From Scatosoma sp045128175 (GTDB lineage Bacteria > Bacillota > Clostridia > Christensenellales > Borkfalkiaceae): DNA of 20,610 bases. Where the stretch lies: the NCBI GenBank assembly GCA_045128175.1, contig JBGVRF010000031.1, positions 1-20,610 of the forward strand, read 5' to 3'. Positions 1 to 8,351 of the stretch are shown in pieces. The first letter of the stretch is position 1. Each line of letters begins with the position of its first letter. A program made the position numbers and the translations under genes. The notes under the pieces are model-generated. The model was not told the DNA's origin. It made no database searches and worked only from the letters and a program-made list of their open reading frames with translations.

Positions 1-3000
1 TATAAAAAGCCGCGCGTGGAATACCGTATCGATGATATTCACAACCGCGCCACCGACGGGGTCCTGAAAGAATTTTTCGGCACTTTGGAATATGCGTATA
101 CGCCCGAGGATGTCGCCGAGCGGGTAGGAAAATATCTGCACGGCGATTGGGCGCCTGTCGAGGAGACGTTTTTTTCGCCCGATTGGGACGATAAATTGCA
201 GGAACGGATCGATTCGATCGGGGAAGTGACTCTGGAAAGCGGCGAGCTACTCGAGGAGATCAGGGCGCATTATGAAATGTTACCGGAGGAACGCAAAAAG
301 GATATTTTCGTCAGCAAGCTGGCGGCTGCGGAGCGCATCTATCGCGAGCTGCGCGCCGTCGACAACGTCGAATCGAAGATCAACGCACTGAAAGAGAAAA
401 AATTCGTTTACCGTGAAAGCGACGCGATCAAAGAAGTGGAGGAGGATTTTTCGGAGCTGGGAAAGATCGACGGCGGGAAAAAGTTGCAGGGAAAGGTACA
501 GGGGAAGGAGTATCTTAAAGAGCTTGTCAACGGGCTGAAATTGATCAACGAATTCAACGCAAGCGTTGAAAAGATCGGCAACGTCACGATCGGCAGCGGC
601 GAGCAGATCGAGGACGCAAAGACAAAATACGCCGCTCTTTCGGACGAGCTTCGGAAATACGTGAACAATTCTTCGACGAAGCTGGAAAAAGCGGCGGAGG
701 ATTTTTCCGTTCTGAAAAAGGTGACGGGGATCGAGCAATATATCCAAGCCGCACAAGAGAAAGAGAATCTGGACGATTGCCTGACTGCGATCGACGATTT
801 GGAAAATCAGATCGCTTGTTTGTCCGACAGAGAAAGGAAAAAGATAAACGGACTCGATGCGTTCAAAGGATTTTGCGCGTTTTGCAGAAAATGCGAAGAG
901 GTGCAGAAGGCGATCGATGGGATCGGGGAAGTGGAGCTGGAAAAGAAAGGACTTATCGAGGGCGTGCGGAAAAAATATAACAATCTTTCCGCCGAACAAA
1001 AGCGCAAGGTGGACGTGCAGCCGTTGTCAGAAGCCGAAGAGGAGCTGGAATCCCTTCGCAACGAAGCGTCTGCCGTGGCGAAGCAGAAAGCGAAAGCGAA
1101 GCGCGTAGACGAGCTGATCACGCGCATCGGGACCAATCTCACAATGAAAAGTTTGCGCAATATCAGGGCGGCGGAAAAGGCTTACGACGCGCTGACGCCC
1201 GACGAGGTCAAATGGGTAAAGCTGAAAAAGGATCTTGAAAAAGCGCGCAAATCCTATAAAGAAATGAAAAAGTTCAGAAGGGAAAGACGGGTCAGACGCC
1301 TGCTCGGTTTTTTGGGCTTCCTGCTCTTTGTGGCAAGCGTCGCCGTTTTCGGGCTGTTGGTATACGAATTGTATCAGCAAGGGCTGGAGCCTGTTTCCGC
1401 AGAAGGCTTCTTTGGCGGCGGTTTCGTTAAGCCTGCCGTTTGCGCAGTCGCATTTCTCTTTGCGTTTATCGGCGCGGTCCGCGTCATGTCCAGAAAACGG
1501 GTCAAGGCCTTGATATTTGAGCTCGTATGGATCATCGCGCTCGTAGGGTCGGCGTATTATGTCGCGCTTGACAATCGGACGATCAGGGAAACGCACCTTG
1601 CGCCGCTTGGCAGCAACGTTCGATTCTGCGTCAGTGAGGACGGACAGAAGGATTTCGAAAAGGATATTTATTTTTTGGAATATTACGAAGTGGAGGTACC
1701 GGAAAAGACCGGACATCGCTTCCTGGGATATTACGACGATAAATCCGCGGGCGAACAGTACGTCGCTTCGGACGGCAAGGCACTTAAACCGTGGTTGACC
1801 TTGAAGGGGGAGACCAAATACCTGTACGCGCGCTGGGAGATGATACAAGTCGCAGTCAATTTCGTGGATACGGACGGCTCGGTGATCGCGTCGCAGACGA
1901 CCGATTATACGAAAGCGTATAAAGTAGAGGAATTGGTTGCGCCCGAAAAAGAAGGATACATTTTCCTCGGTTGGTCGTATGACGGAGCGCGAATCGACGT
2001 ACCCATGTACGAGTTTACTCCCGAAAAGGCGACGTATGAGGTGCGCGCGGTGTGGGTGGATGAAGAACACGCTTATCCGCACACACTGACGATAAAGTAT
2101 CTCTTTGCGGACGGTTCGCAGGCGTTCGATCCGTACGTCAACGAAACGGATTTTTATTGGGAAAGCAGTTATTCCGTTTCTTCGCCCCAGCTGGAGGGAT
2201 ACGAGCCGGACAAAGAATCGGTGGCGGGGGTGATGCCGAACAGCGAGCTCACCGTGACGGTGATCTATCGCAAGACGTATACGGTGACGGTGAATTACGT
2301 AATGAGCGACGGCTCCACACCGCCCGAATGCTTTACAGCGGTTTACGTCGAAGGCACAGAGTACAGCGTGACGAGTCCTGCGCTGGACGGGTATACAGCG
2401 GATAAAACGGCGGTGAGCGGGACGTTGACGGAGGACGTGACGGAAACGGTGACGTATACGCCGGAACTCCATACGATCTCGTACGATTTGAATACGAGCG
2501 GGCTGGGCGAAACGCCGACGTTTTCTTTCGAAACCACGCAGATCGTGTATAATGCCGAAACGTATCTGCCAACGCCGACGGCGAAAGAATATACTTTTGT
2601 CGGCTGGTATTACAGCCCGGATTGCAACGATGGCGCCGCGGTTTCCGGCAACGGCGGTATTCCTTACAGCGACGTGACGGGGTATCTCAAAGATGGAAAA
2701 TGGGTGATCCGAAAGGACGTGATGCTGTACGCGAAATGGACCTCCGTGCAGTATACCATTACGTATGAGCCCAACGGGGGTAGAGTGGCCGGAAGCAACT
2801 ATACGACGACTTTCGGAAAAGGGGACGAAATTGTCATCCCTATGTGTGAATATAGCAAGTATTCGGAGTTTAACTATTTCCGTGGCTGGTATATGGATGT
2901 CGGGTTTAAAACGGCGCTCAACGTTTCCGCTTTAAAGGCTTCGCCAAAAGACGTAACGTTGTACGCGAAGTGGGATTTGGCGGTTTGCTACAAATCGGTA

Positions 3001-4065
3001 TTGGAAACGCCCTCTTCCATTGGTGCAATCGGGATAAATAACCGTTTTATTGTCGATTGGTCGAATGAAACGAACCTTGTCGGGAAACAGATCGAGGTGA
3101 CGAACACGGTAAAAGAGATCGCGTTTGTTGGCAGTGCAAGCAAGACCTTTACAGACACGGCGATCCTGGTGGAAAATTTTGCGGACTCGGCGTTGACCTT
3201 GTCGATGAAAAATTTTCATTATGAAGGCTATTTGCAGGGGGTAGGCACGGAGGCGTTCGGCGCGGCGTTGGCGCTTATCGGATGCGACGGTATGGATCTG
3301 TCTTTGAAGATTTACGGCGATTGCGCAATGAAGGCGTTGGGGATCGGTTGTACTGCTCTTAACGGAACGGGTTGCAACGTGACCGTCAGTGGCAATTCGT
3401 TGGCAAAATTGCTTGTGGAAGGCGGCGCAGGCGATTATAGTTGCGCAAGCGATTATGACGGCGGAATCGGGGTCATGGTCAGCTCGTTGGCGATCTCAGG
3501 CGGGGTAACGTTGGAAACGGTCGGCGGCAACGGCGACGACGGTTGGACGGAAAACGTGGACAAAGGTATGGCGGGTTCGAAGGGCGGAACGGGTATCGTT
3601 GCCGATTCGATTGAGGTGCAAAAAGGTGTATTAATCGCGCGCGGCGGCTTTGGCGGTAACGGCGCGACAGGAGCGCAGGGCAGTAACGGGAAGAACGCAA
3701 CTGCGGTCGTCGGACAAGCGGCGACAGACGGCTCGGACGGCGGCGACGGTGGCGACGGCGGACAAGGCGCGTCTGCCGTGAAGTGTACTTCTTTAAATAT
3801 AGCGAGCGGCTGTTCCGTATATTTGTACGGTGGTGACGGTGGCAACGGCGGTGATGGAGGCAAAGGTGGCGACGGCGGTCAGCCGTGGTATGTTTGGGCC
3901 AGCACCAACGGCGGTCAAGGCGGCGACGGCGGACTTGGCGGAGCAGGGGGCGTTGCAATCCAAGGTAATATCGTCAAGCAAGGTGCCGCAACTGTAGAAA
4001 CGGAGGACGGTAAAAAGGGCGAAGACGGCGATAAAGGCAACGAAGGCTCGGGAAAACACGGTTGA
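1..4065 (+). CDS. Giant multi-domain membrane surface protein, InlB/MucBP-type ectodomain with glycine-rich tail (5' partial)
   Basis: The frame is open to base 1. The first possible in-window start, GTG at 16, has no ribosome site, so the true start is probably upstream. Visible order: helical repeats of about 50 residues with the pattern IG-x-V-T-L then A-x-x-x-Y-x-x-L (clearest around 205-350, 558-715, 909-1063 and 1111-1266, with degenerate copies between); three hydrophobic segments at about 1300-1378, 1430-1490 and 1507-1570, preceded by an Arg/Lys-rich stretch, which places the N-terminal side in the cytoplasm and the rest outside. Then come InlB/Flg_new-type repeats (GY-x-F-x-GW motifs closing with YA-x-W), two MucBP-like modules (about 2086-2460), two more InlB-like repeats to about 2985, and a tail from about 3420 rich in Gly, Asp and Asn. 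It is a paralogue of the next gene: both carry GW-S-Y and IDVPMY followed by closely alignable sequence. No ligand or function can be assigned. A TIR domain may lie upstream of the window, but that is not visible. Confidence 0.85.
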   Translation, partial: YKKPRVEYRIDDIHNRATDGVLKEFFGTLEYAYTPEDVAERVGKYLHGDWAPVEETFFSPDWDDKLQERIDSIGEVTLESGELLEEIRAHYEMLPEERKKDIFVSKLAAAERIYRELRAVDNVESKINALKEKKFVYRESDAIKEVEEDFSELGKIDGGKKLQGKVQGKEYLKELVNGLKLINEFNASVEKIGNVTIGSGEQIEDAKTKYAALSDELRKYVNNSSTKLEKAAEDFSVLKKVTGIEQYIQAAQEKENLDDCLTAIDDLENQIACLSDRERKKINGLDAFKGFCAFCRKCEEVQKAIDGIGEVELEKKGLIEGVRKKYNNLSAEQKRKVDVQPLSEAEEELESLRNEASAVAKQKAKAKRVDELITRIGTNLTMKSLRNIRAAEKAYDALTPDEVKWVKLKKDLEKARKSYKEMKKFRRERRVRRLLGFLGFLLFVASVAVFGLLVYELYQQGLEPVSAEGFFGGGFVKPAVCAVAFLFAFIGAVRVMSRKRVKALIFELVWIIALVGSAYYVALDNRTIRETHLAPLGSNVRFCVSEDGQKDFEKDIYFLEYYEVEVPEKTGHRFLGYYDDKSAGEQYVASDGKALKPWLTLKGETKYLYARWEMIQVAVNFVDTDGSVIASQTTDYTKAYKVEELVAPEKEGYIFLGWSYDGARIDVPMYEFTPEKATYEVRAVWVDEEHAYPHTLTIKYLFADGSQAFDPYVNETDFYWESSYSVSSPQLEGYEPDKESVAGVMPNSELTVTVIYRKTYTVTVNYVMSDGSTPPECFTAVYVEGTEYSVTSPALDGYTADKTAVSGTLTEDVTETVTYTPELHTISYDLNTSGLGETPTFSFETTQIVYNAETYLPTPTAKEYTFVGWYYSPDCNDGAAVSGNGGIPYSDVTGYLKDGKWVIRKDVMLYAKWTSVQYTITYEPNGGRVAGSNYTTTFGKGDEIVIPMCEYSKYSEFNYFRGWYMDVGFKTALNVSALKASPKDVTLYAKWDLAVCYKSVLETPSSIGAIGINNRFIVDWSNETNLVGKQIEVTNTVKEIAFVGSASKTFTDTAILVENFADSALTLSMKNFHYEGYLQGVGTEAFGAALALIGCDGMDLSLKIYGDCAMKALGIGCTALNGTGCNVTVSGNSLAKLLVEGGAGDYSCASDYDGGIGVMVSSLAISGGVTLETVGGNGDDGWTENVDKGMAGSKGGTGIVADSIEVQKGVLIARGGFGGNGATGAQGSNGKNATAVVGQAATDGSDGGDGGDGGQGASAVKCTSLNIASGCSVYLYGGDGGNGGDGGKGGDGGQPWYVWASTNGGQGGDGGLGGAGGVAIQGNIVKQGAATVETEDGKKGEDGDKGNEGSGKHG

Positions 4066-4075
4066 TCTGAAAAAG

Positions 4076-4120
4076 AAAAAAAGGCGCGGGAGCGGTATGG
4101 TCTGGCTTTCGCGCTTTTTA
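4076..4120 (+). terminator. Rho-independent terminator after the first giant gene
   Basis: An A-rich left arm ending in GGCGCG pairs with CGCGCTTTTT, leaving a loop of about 20 bases and a T-rich tail running into TATTTT. It begins 11 bases after the stop codon and separates the two paralogous surface genes into different transcripts. Confidence 0.75.
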
Positions 4121-4132
4121 TTTTAAATAATT

Positions 4133-4149
4133 GTCATTTTATAAATGAC
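4133..4149. promoter_or_regulatory. Inverted repeat GTCATTT-TAT-AAATGAC upstream of the TIR gene promoter
   Basis: Perfect 7-base half-sites lie around a 3-base centre and end 19 bases before the -35 box of the following gene. The size and position suit an operator. A repeat of this length could also occur by chance in AT-rich DNA. No regulator is identified. Confidence 0.3.
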
Positions 4150-4168
4150 GGGAAGTTTTACGGAAGGG

Positions 4169-4198
4169 TTGACACTGCGCTTTGTTTTGTGGTACAAT
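4169..4198 (+). promoter_or_regulatory. Sigma-A promoter of the TIR-LRR gene
   Basis: A perfect -35 TTGACA is followed by 18 bases and then TACAAT, a -10 with one mismatch. Transcription would begin about 4205, some 30 bases before the ATG at 4238. With the terminator after the gene, this predicts a single-gene transcript. Confidence 0.8.
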
Positions 4199-4237
4199 AT
4201 AAAGCAGAAAACATAAGTAAGGAAAAGGTTGTCGGAG

Positions 4238-7200
4238 ATGGAAAAAAACATTTTAAAATGTACGGTCTGCGGCGGGGAGTTGGCGCAGGAAAAGGGAAAG
4301 CTTTGGCGTTGCAGGCATTGCGCTACGTCCTATTGGTTTGAAAACTATGTTTCCGAAAAAACGGCTTTCCGTTTGAACAGCGGGAATGATGAAAGATTGA
4401 ATTATTATTTTGACGACGCATTGGAGAAATACGAGCTGGTATTGGAGGAAGAGCCTGCTTCGTCGGAGGCAAACTGGGGTGCGTTGCTTTCCTTTTACGG
4501 GATACGATACGAAAAGGATAAGGACGGCGACAGATATCTGCCGACCTGTTATCGCTTTCGGGAGATCCCTATTCCGCAATGTGCGTATTACAGATCGTTG
4601 ATAACGCAACAAAAGGAACAAGCTGAAGAACTGGAAACGTTAAGACGGAAGATCGCCAAGGTAATGAAAACGATCCCGCCTTATGACGTGTTTATTTGCT
4701 ATAAAAGAAAGGAAAGCGACGGTAGAACGGATACAAAGGAGGCGGCGTGGGGGCGTGAGATCTATGAAAGATTAACGTCGGAACGCAAGCTGAACGTATT
4801 CTTTGCGGAAAAAACGTTGGAAGGTAGCAATAAAGATTGGGAACCGCACATCTATTCGGCACTCAGAAGCGCAAAATTGATGCTTGTGCTGGCGGATTCG
4901 GAGGAACACGTCAAAGCGGCTTGGGTGAAAAACGAGTGGAAGCGGTTCGCTCAATATATCAAGGAAGGGGAAGAAAAGGTCATCCGTACGGTGTGCGGCA
5001 AGATCGACCCGACCGATCTGGTTCGTGAATTACGGACTACGCAAGCGATCTGTCACGACGGCAGCAGGCATTGGCTGAACGTAGTGGAAAGGGCGGCGGT
5101 AGAGGCTTGCGGAAGGAAGGAAAAGGCGAATTTCGAAGCAATGGCACTCGTACAGAAGTCGATCGAAAACATAGGCGCCGTTACCGTGGACAGCGAGGCG
5201 CAGATCAAGGAGGCGAGACGGAAATTCGACGGATTGTCTAAAGAACAAAAACGCGGCGTGGACGAGTATAAGCTTTTGAACGCGGAGAGAGCGTACAATG
5301 AGATAAAGAGGATACACGACGCGGAAACGGCGATCGGGCGGATCCATCCGAAATGTGATCGGAAAGAAAGAAAAAAGACTTTTAAAAACGCGCAAAAGGC
5401 GTACCGCGCACTGACCTTGGAGCAGCAGGAAAAGCTCTCTAACGCGGGTGTGTACAAGCTGGAGAAAAGATATTACGATAAAAAACGCACTGTGAGAGCA
5501 TGCGTTTCCGTTGGGGCAGGGCTTGCGGCGTTGGGAATTTTGTGCGGTTCATATTTTGTTGCGGTCTACAACGAAACGTTGAAGGACGGTCTGTTAAAAA
5601 ACAGCTTTCTTTGCAGCGAAGTGTATTTTGCCGCAACGGGAAGCGAAGGATATACGCAAAATATTTGCTTTCTCGAGAGGTTTGAGGCGGACGTTCCCAC
5701 ACGGGAAGGGTATCGTTTTTTAGGGTATTTCGGGGCGGATGACGGCGAACGGTATACGGATGAAAAGGGAAGATCGTTGGAGGTTTGGAAGGAGGTAAAC
5801 GTTTCCGCACGTATGGTGGCGCGTTGGAACGTCATCGATATTCCCGTGACGTTTTACGACGAGGAAGGTTCGCCTTTGTTGCAGGAGAGCGTGAACGTGG
5901 AAAGCGAGTATAAAGTGACGGCCGAGCTTCCTGAGCTCGAAAAAGACGGGTACGTGTTTGTGGGGTGGAGCTACAACGGAGAACTGATCGACGTACCCAT
6001 GTATGCGTTCACGGATGAAAATAAGGAATATGCATTGTATGCACAATGGCTGGACGAGCGGTTGGTGCATCCGTATCTGTTGACGATAAATTACGTTTAC
6101 GAGGACGGCGCGGAGGCGTTCGAGAGTTATTGTAACGCCGACGGATTTTATTACGGAGATCCTTACGGGATCGTTTCGCCGAGTTTAGAGGGGTATCGCT
6201 GCGATACGGAGAAAGTGGAAGGGATGATGCCTGCGGAGGCGGTTACCGTTAGGGTGACGTATAAAAAGATACATACGCTGTCGTACGATTTAGGTGGCGG
6301 CGAAGCGAACGGCGGATATACGACGGAGTACATTCGAGGGGAAAACGTGACCTTCCCAATCGTGGAACGGGCATACCATGTATTTAATGACTGGTATATA
6401 GACGGGCTTTTTAAGGTGAAAGCGGACGCGGCGAAGCTGATTGAAGAACCCGCAACGCTGACGCTGTATGCAAAATGGACGCCGATCGAATATACGCTGG
6501 CGTACGACTTCGGCGGAGGGGAGGTGAACGGCGGATATACGACAGAGTACGTCTATGGCGCCACGATCTCTTTGCCTGCGTTGAAAAAAGAATATTATCT
6601 TTTCGACGGTTGGTATGCGGAGAAGGACTATCAGACTTCGGTCACGGCGGACACATTAAAAACGGCGCCGCGGGACATAACGCTGTACGCGAAGTGGAGG
6701 ATCGAGGATAGATACGCTTTCAGTTTCCGGAAAAACGCGGACGGCGCGTCGTATGAGGTGCGAGGTCTGGGCAGAGTGACGGAAAGGGATATCGTCATAC
6801 CGCATACGTACGAGGGTTTGCCTGTGACGACAATCGACAGTCATGCGTTTTGGGGAGAGGAGCAGTTGACGAGCTTGGTGATCCCCGATACGGTAACGAC
6901 GATCGAAAGCGGCGCTTTTTGCGAGTGCGTCAATCTGACGTCTGTTACGCTGGGATATGCTGTGAAGGATATTCAAATATTGGCGTTCAGTTCCTGTAGA
7001 AAGCTGATAGAGATATGCAACAAATCGGTGTTGGATATCGTTTGCGGAAGCGACGGATACGGTTCTGTGGCGGAATATGCGAAAAACGTATACCGCGAAG
7101 AGGGCGGAAGTAAGTTGTCTACGGACGAAAACGGGTACGTACTCTTTGACGGCGGTGAGGAAAAATATTTTGTCGATTACGTAGGGACGGAAACAGAGCT

Positions 7201-8140
7201 GGTTGTTCCCGACGGCGTTACCTATATTTATACGCGCGCGTTTTGGCGTTGCGATCAGATAACTTCTCTTCGGATACCCGCTTCCGTAACGAAAATTTGC
7301 TCGGATATGGCAAATGTCGATTGGTTGTGCGAAAATGTGTTTTTGAAAAATAGCCGTTTAAGTAAAATCGCGGTAGATGAAAAGAATACGGCTTTTAAGG
7401 CGATAGACGGCAATTTGTACAGTAAGGACGGAAAGACGCTTGTGAAATACGCAGGCGGAAAGACCGTAACTTCGTTTACCGTTCCAAACGGCGTGGAAAA
7501 ACTAGAAGAAGGCGCGTTTGCAAACTGTGACAATCTGAAAAGTATTTACACGGGAGAAACGGTGACGGTTATCGGTGAAGGCGTGTTTTACGACAGCGAT
7601 CTGCTGATCAACGTGGTCGTTGGGGATCCCGTAACGACGGTCGGCGCGTGGTCGTTTTCCTATTGCGACAGCTTAACGAACGTGAAGCTGGGCGCGGGCG
7701 TAAAAAATGTGTATTGGTCGACTTTTCTGTACGCGTATGCGTTGACAAATATTACTGTCAGCGAAAGCAACGAAAAATTCTCTTCGATTGACGGTAACCT
7801 TTATAACAAAACGGGTACGACGTTGATCAAATATGCAGGAGGTCAAACGGCGCAAAGCTTTTCTCTGCCCGAAACGGTGACGGAGGTAGGAGAGTATGCG
7901 TTTGCGAATTGCGCGAACCTTAAAGAAGTGATCTTGCCTGAAAGTGTGATGAAGATCGGTGCGTCCGCTTTTCAGTACTGTTCGGGGTTGACATACGTAA
8001 TTTTTAAAGCACCTGCCGATTGGACGGTGGAAAGGACGGAGGGGACTTTTGTGTTGAAGGCGACGGAATTGACGGATCCTGCAACGGTAGCAAACTATCT
8101 GCTAAATACGTATTTGCACTATGCGTGGTATCGCGATTGA
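4238..8140 (+). CDS. TIR-domain transmembrane protein with InlB-type and BspA-type leucine-rich-repeat ectodomain
   Basis: Domains in order: a zinc ribbon (C8-x2-C11 and C25-x2-C28); a TPR-like stretch (about 50-105) with a PTC motif; a TIR domain (about 148-285) opening with YDVFICYK and containing W-V-K-N-E at 230-234; one 50-residue helical repeat of the kind multiplied in the upstream paralogue, plus a degenerate one; a single membrane helix (about 418-441) preceded by KKR; InlB/Flg_new-type repeats (about 490-840); and BspA-type leucine-rich repeats (about 848-1265) with IP-x-x-V-T-x-I-x-x-x-AF units. TIR domains cleave NAD or act as assembly modules. E233 aligns with the catalytic Glu of SARM1 (W-V-H-K-E), so NADase activity is possible. 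The positive-inside pattern puts the TIR domain in the cytoplasm and the repeats outside. ATG 4238 was chosen because an AAAAGG site ends 9 bases upstream; an in-frame TTG at 4229 is the alternative. The Zn-ribbon/TPR/TIR front end resembles a family I recall as common in gut Clostridia. The cellular role is unknown. Confidence 0.9.
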   Translation: MEKNILKCTVCGGELAQEKGKLWRCRHCATSYWFENYVSEKTAFRLNSGNDERLNYYFDDALEKYELVLEEEPASSEANWGALLSFYGIRYEKDKDGDRYLPTCYRFREIPIPQCAYYRSLITQQKEQAEELETLRRKIAKVMKTIPPYDVFICYKRKESDGRTDTKEAAWGREIYERLTSERKLNVFFAEKTLEGSNKDWEPHIYSALRSAKLMLVLADSEEHVKAAWVKNEWKRFAQYIKEGEEKVIRTVCGKIDPTDLVRELRTTQAICHDGSRHWLNVVERAAVEACGRKEKANFEAMALVQKSIENIGAVTVDSEAQIKEARRKFDGLSKEQKRGVDEYKLLNAERAYNEIKRIHDAETAIGRIHPKCDRKERKKTFKNAQKAYRALTLEQQEKLSNAGVYKLEKRYYDKKRTVRACVSVGAGLAALGILCGSYFVAVYNETLKDGLLKNSFLCSEVYFAATGSEGYTQNICFLERFEADVPTREGYRFLGYFGADDGERYTDEKGRSLEVWKEVNVSARMVARWNVIDIPVTFYDEEGSPLLQESVNVESEYKVTAELPELEKDGYVFVGWSYNGELIDVPMYAFTDENKEYALYAQWLDERLVHPYLLTINYVYEDGAEAFESYCNADGFYYGDPYGIVSPSLEGYRCDTEKVEGMMPAEAVTVRVTYKKIHTLSYDLGGGEANGGYTTEYIRGENVTFPIVERAYHVFNDWYIDGLFKVKADAAKLIEEPATLTLYAKWTPIEYTLAYDFGGGEVNGGYTTEYVYGATISLPALKKEYYLFDGWYAEKDYQTSVTADTLKTAPRDITLYAKWRIEDRYAFSFRKNADGASYEVRGLGRVTERDIVIPHTYEGLPVTTIDSHAFWGEEQLTSLVIPDTVTTIESGAFCECVNLTSVTLGYAVKDIQILAFSSCRKLIEICNKSVLDIVCGSDGYGSVAEYAKNVYREEGGSKLSTDENGYVLFDGGEEKYFVDYVGTETELVVPDGVTYIYTRAFWRCDQITSLRIPASVTKICSDMANVDWLCENVFLKNSRLSKIAVDEKNTAFKAIDGNLYSKDGKTLVKYAGGKTVTSFTVPNGVEKLEEGAFANCDNLKSIYTGETVTVIGEGVFYDSDLLINVVVGDPVTTVGAWSFSYCDSLTNVKLGAGVKNVYWSTFLYAYALTNITVSESNEKFSSIDGNLYNKTGTTLIKYAGGQTAQSFSLPETVTEVGEYAFANCANLKEVILPESVMKIGASAFQYCSGLTYVIFKAPADWTVERTEGTFVLKATELTDPATVANYLLNTYLHYAWYRD

Positions 8141-8159
8141 CAAGCAGAACAAAGAAAAT

Positions 8160-8197
8160 AACGGCGGAGTTTGATGGATAAGGGCTCCGCTGTTTTT
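8160..8197 (+). terminator. Rho-independent terminator after the TIR-LRR gene
   Basis: The arms AACGGCGGAG and CTCCGCTGTT form a 10-pair stem with one G-U pair, followed directly by a T-run. It starts 19 bases after the stop codon. Confidence 0.85.
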
Positions 8198-8289
8198 CTA
8201 TTCGCCTTTCCTTATTATAAAAATAAGAAAATTATAAAATTCCTTGAAAATTTTTTTGTAAATTTTTGTTTAACGGAAGCGGGCGTTGG

Positions 8290-8306
8290 TTACATATAGA
8301 ATGTAA
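8290..8306. promoter_or_regulatory. Inverted repeat TTACAT-N5-ATGTAA in the dnaK leader
   Basis: Perfect 6-base half-sites lie about 45 bases before the dnaK start and overlap a TAGAAT that could be a -10 box. No convincing -35 is visible at the right distance. The classical CIRCE operator (TTAGCACTC-N9-GAGTGCTAA) is not present in 8198-8351. A repeat this short may be chance. Confidence 0.2.
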
Positions 8307-8351
8307 ATAAAAACATCGGCCGCGGGAAGCGGCAAAGGAGAGAATTTTATT

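Noticed and set aside
1027..2472. 481-codon open frame on the - strand within the first giant gene
   Set aside because: Shadow of the + strand gene: composition skewed to Arg, His and Phe, no domain, no start signal.
3720..3945. Possible CRISPR or minisatellite array in the GGC/GAC-rich segment
   Set aside because: The repeats are short, irregular and codon-phased, as expected from a glycine-rich protein. There are no uniform repeats with unique spacers.
3453..3958. Pro-rich and Arg-rich open frames on the - strand opposite the glycine-rich tail
   Set aside because: They are the mirror of GGC/GAC repeats and carry no independent coding signals.
4238..8140. TIR gene as part of a Thoeris, CBASS or other known anti-phage operon
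   Set aside because: No ThsA-like, cyclase or other defence partner lies beside it. The gene is monocistronic between a promoter and a terminator, and its neighbours are housekeeping genes.
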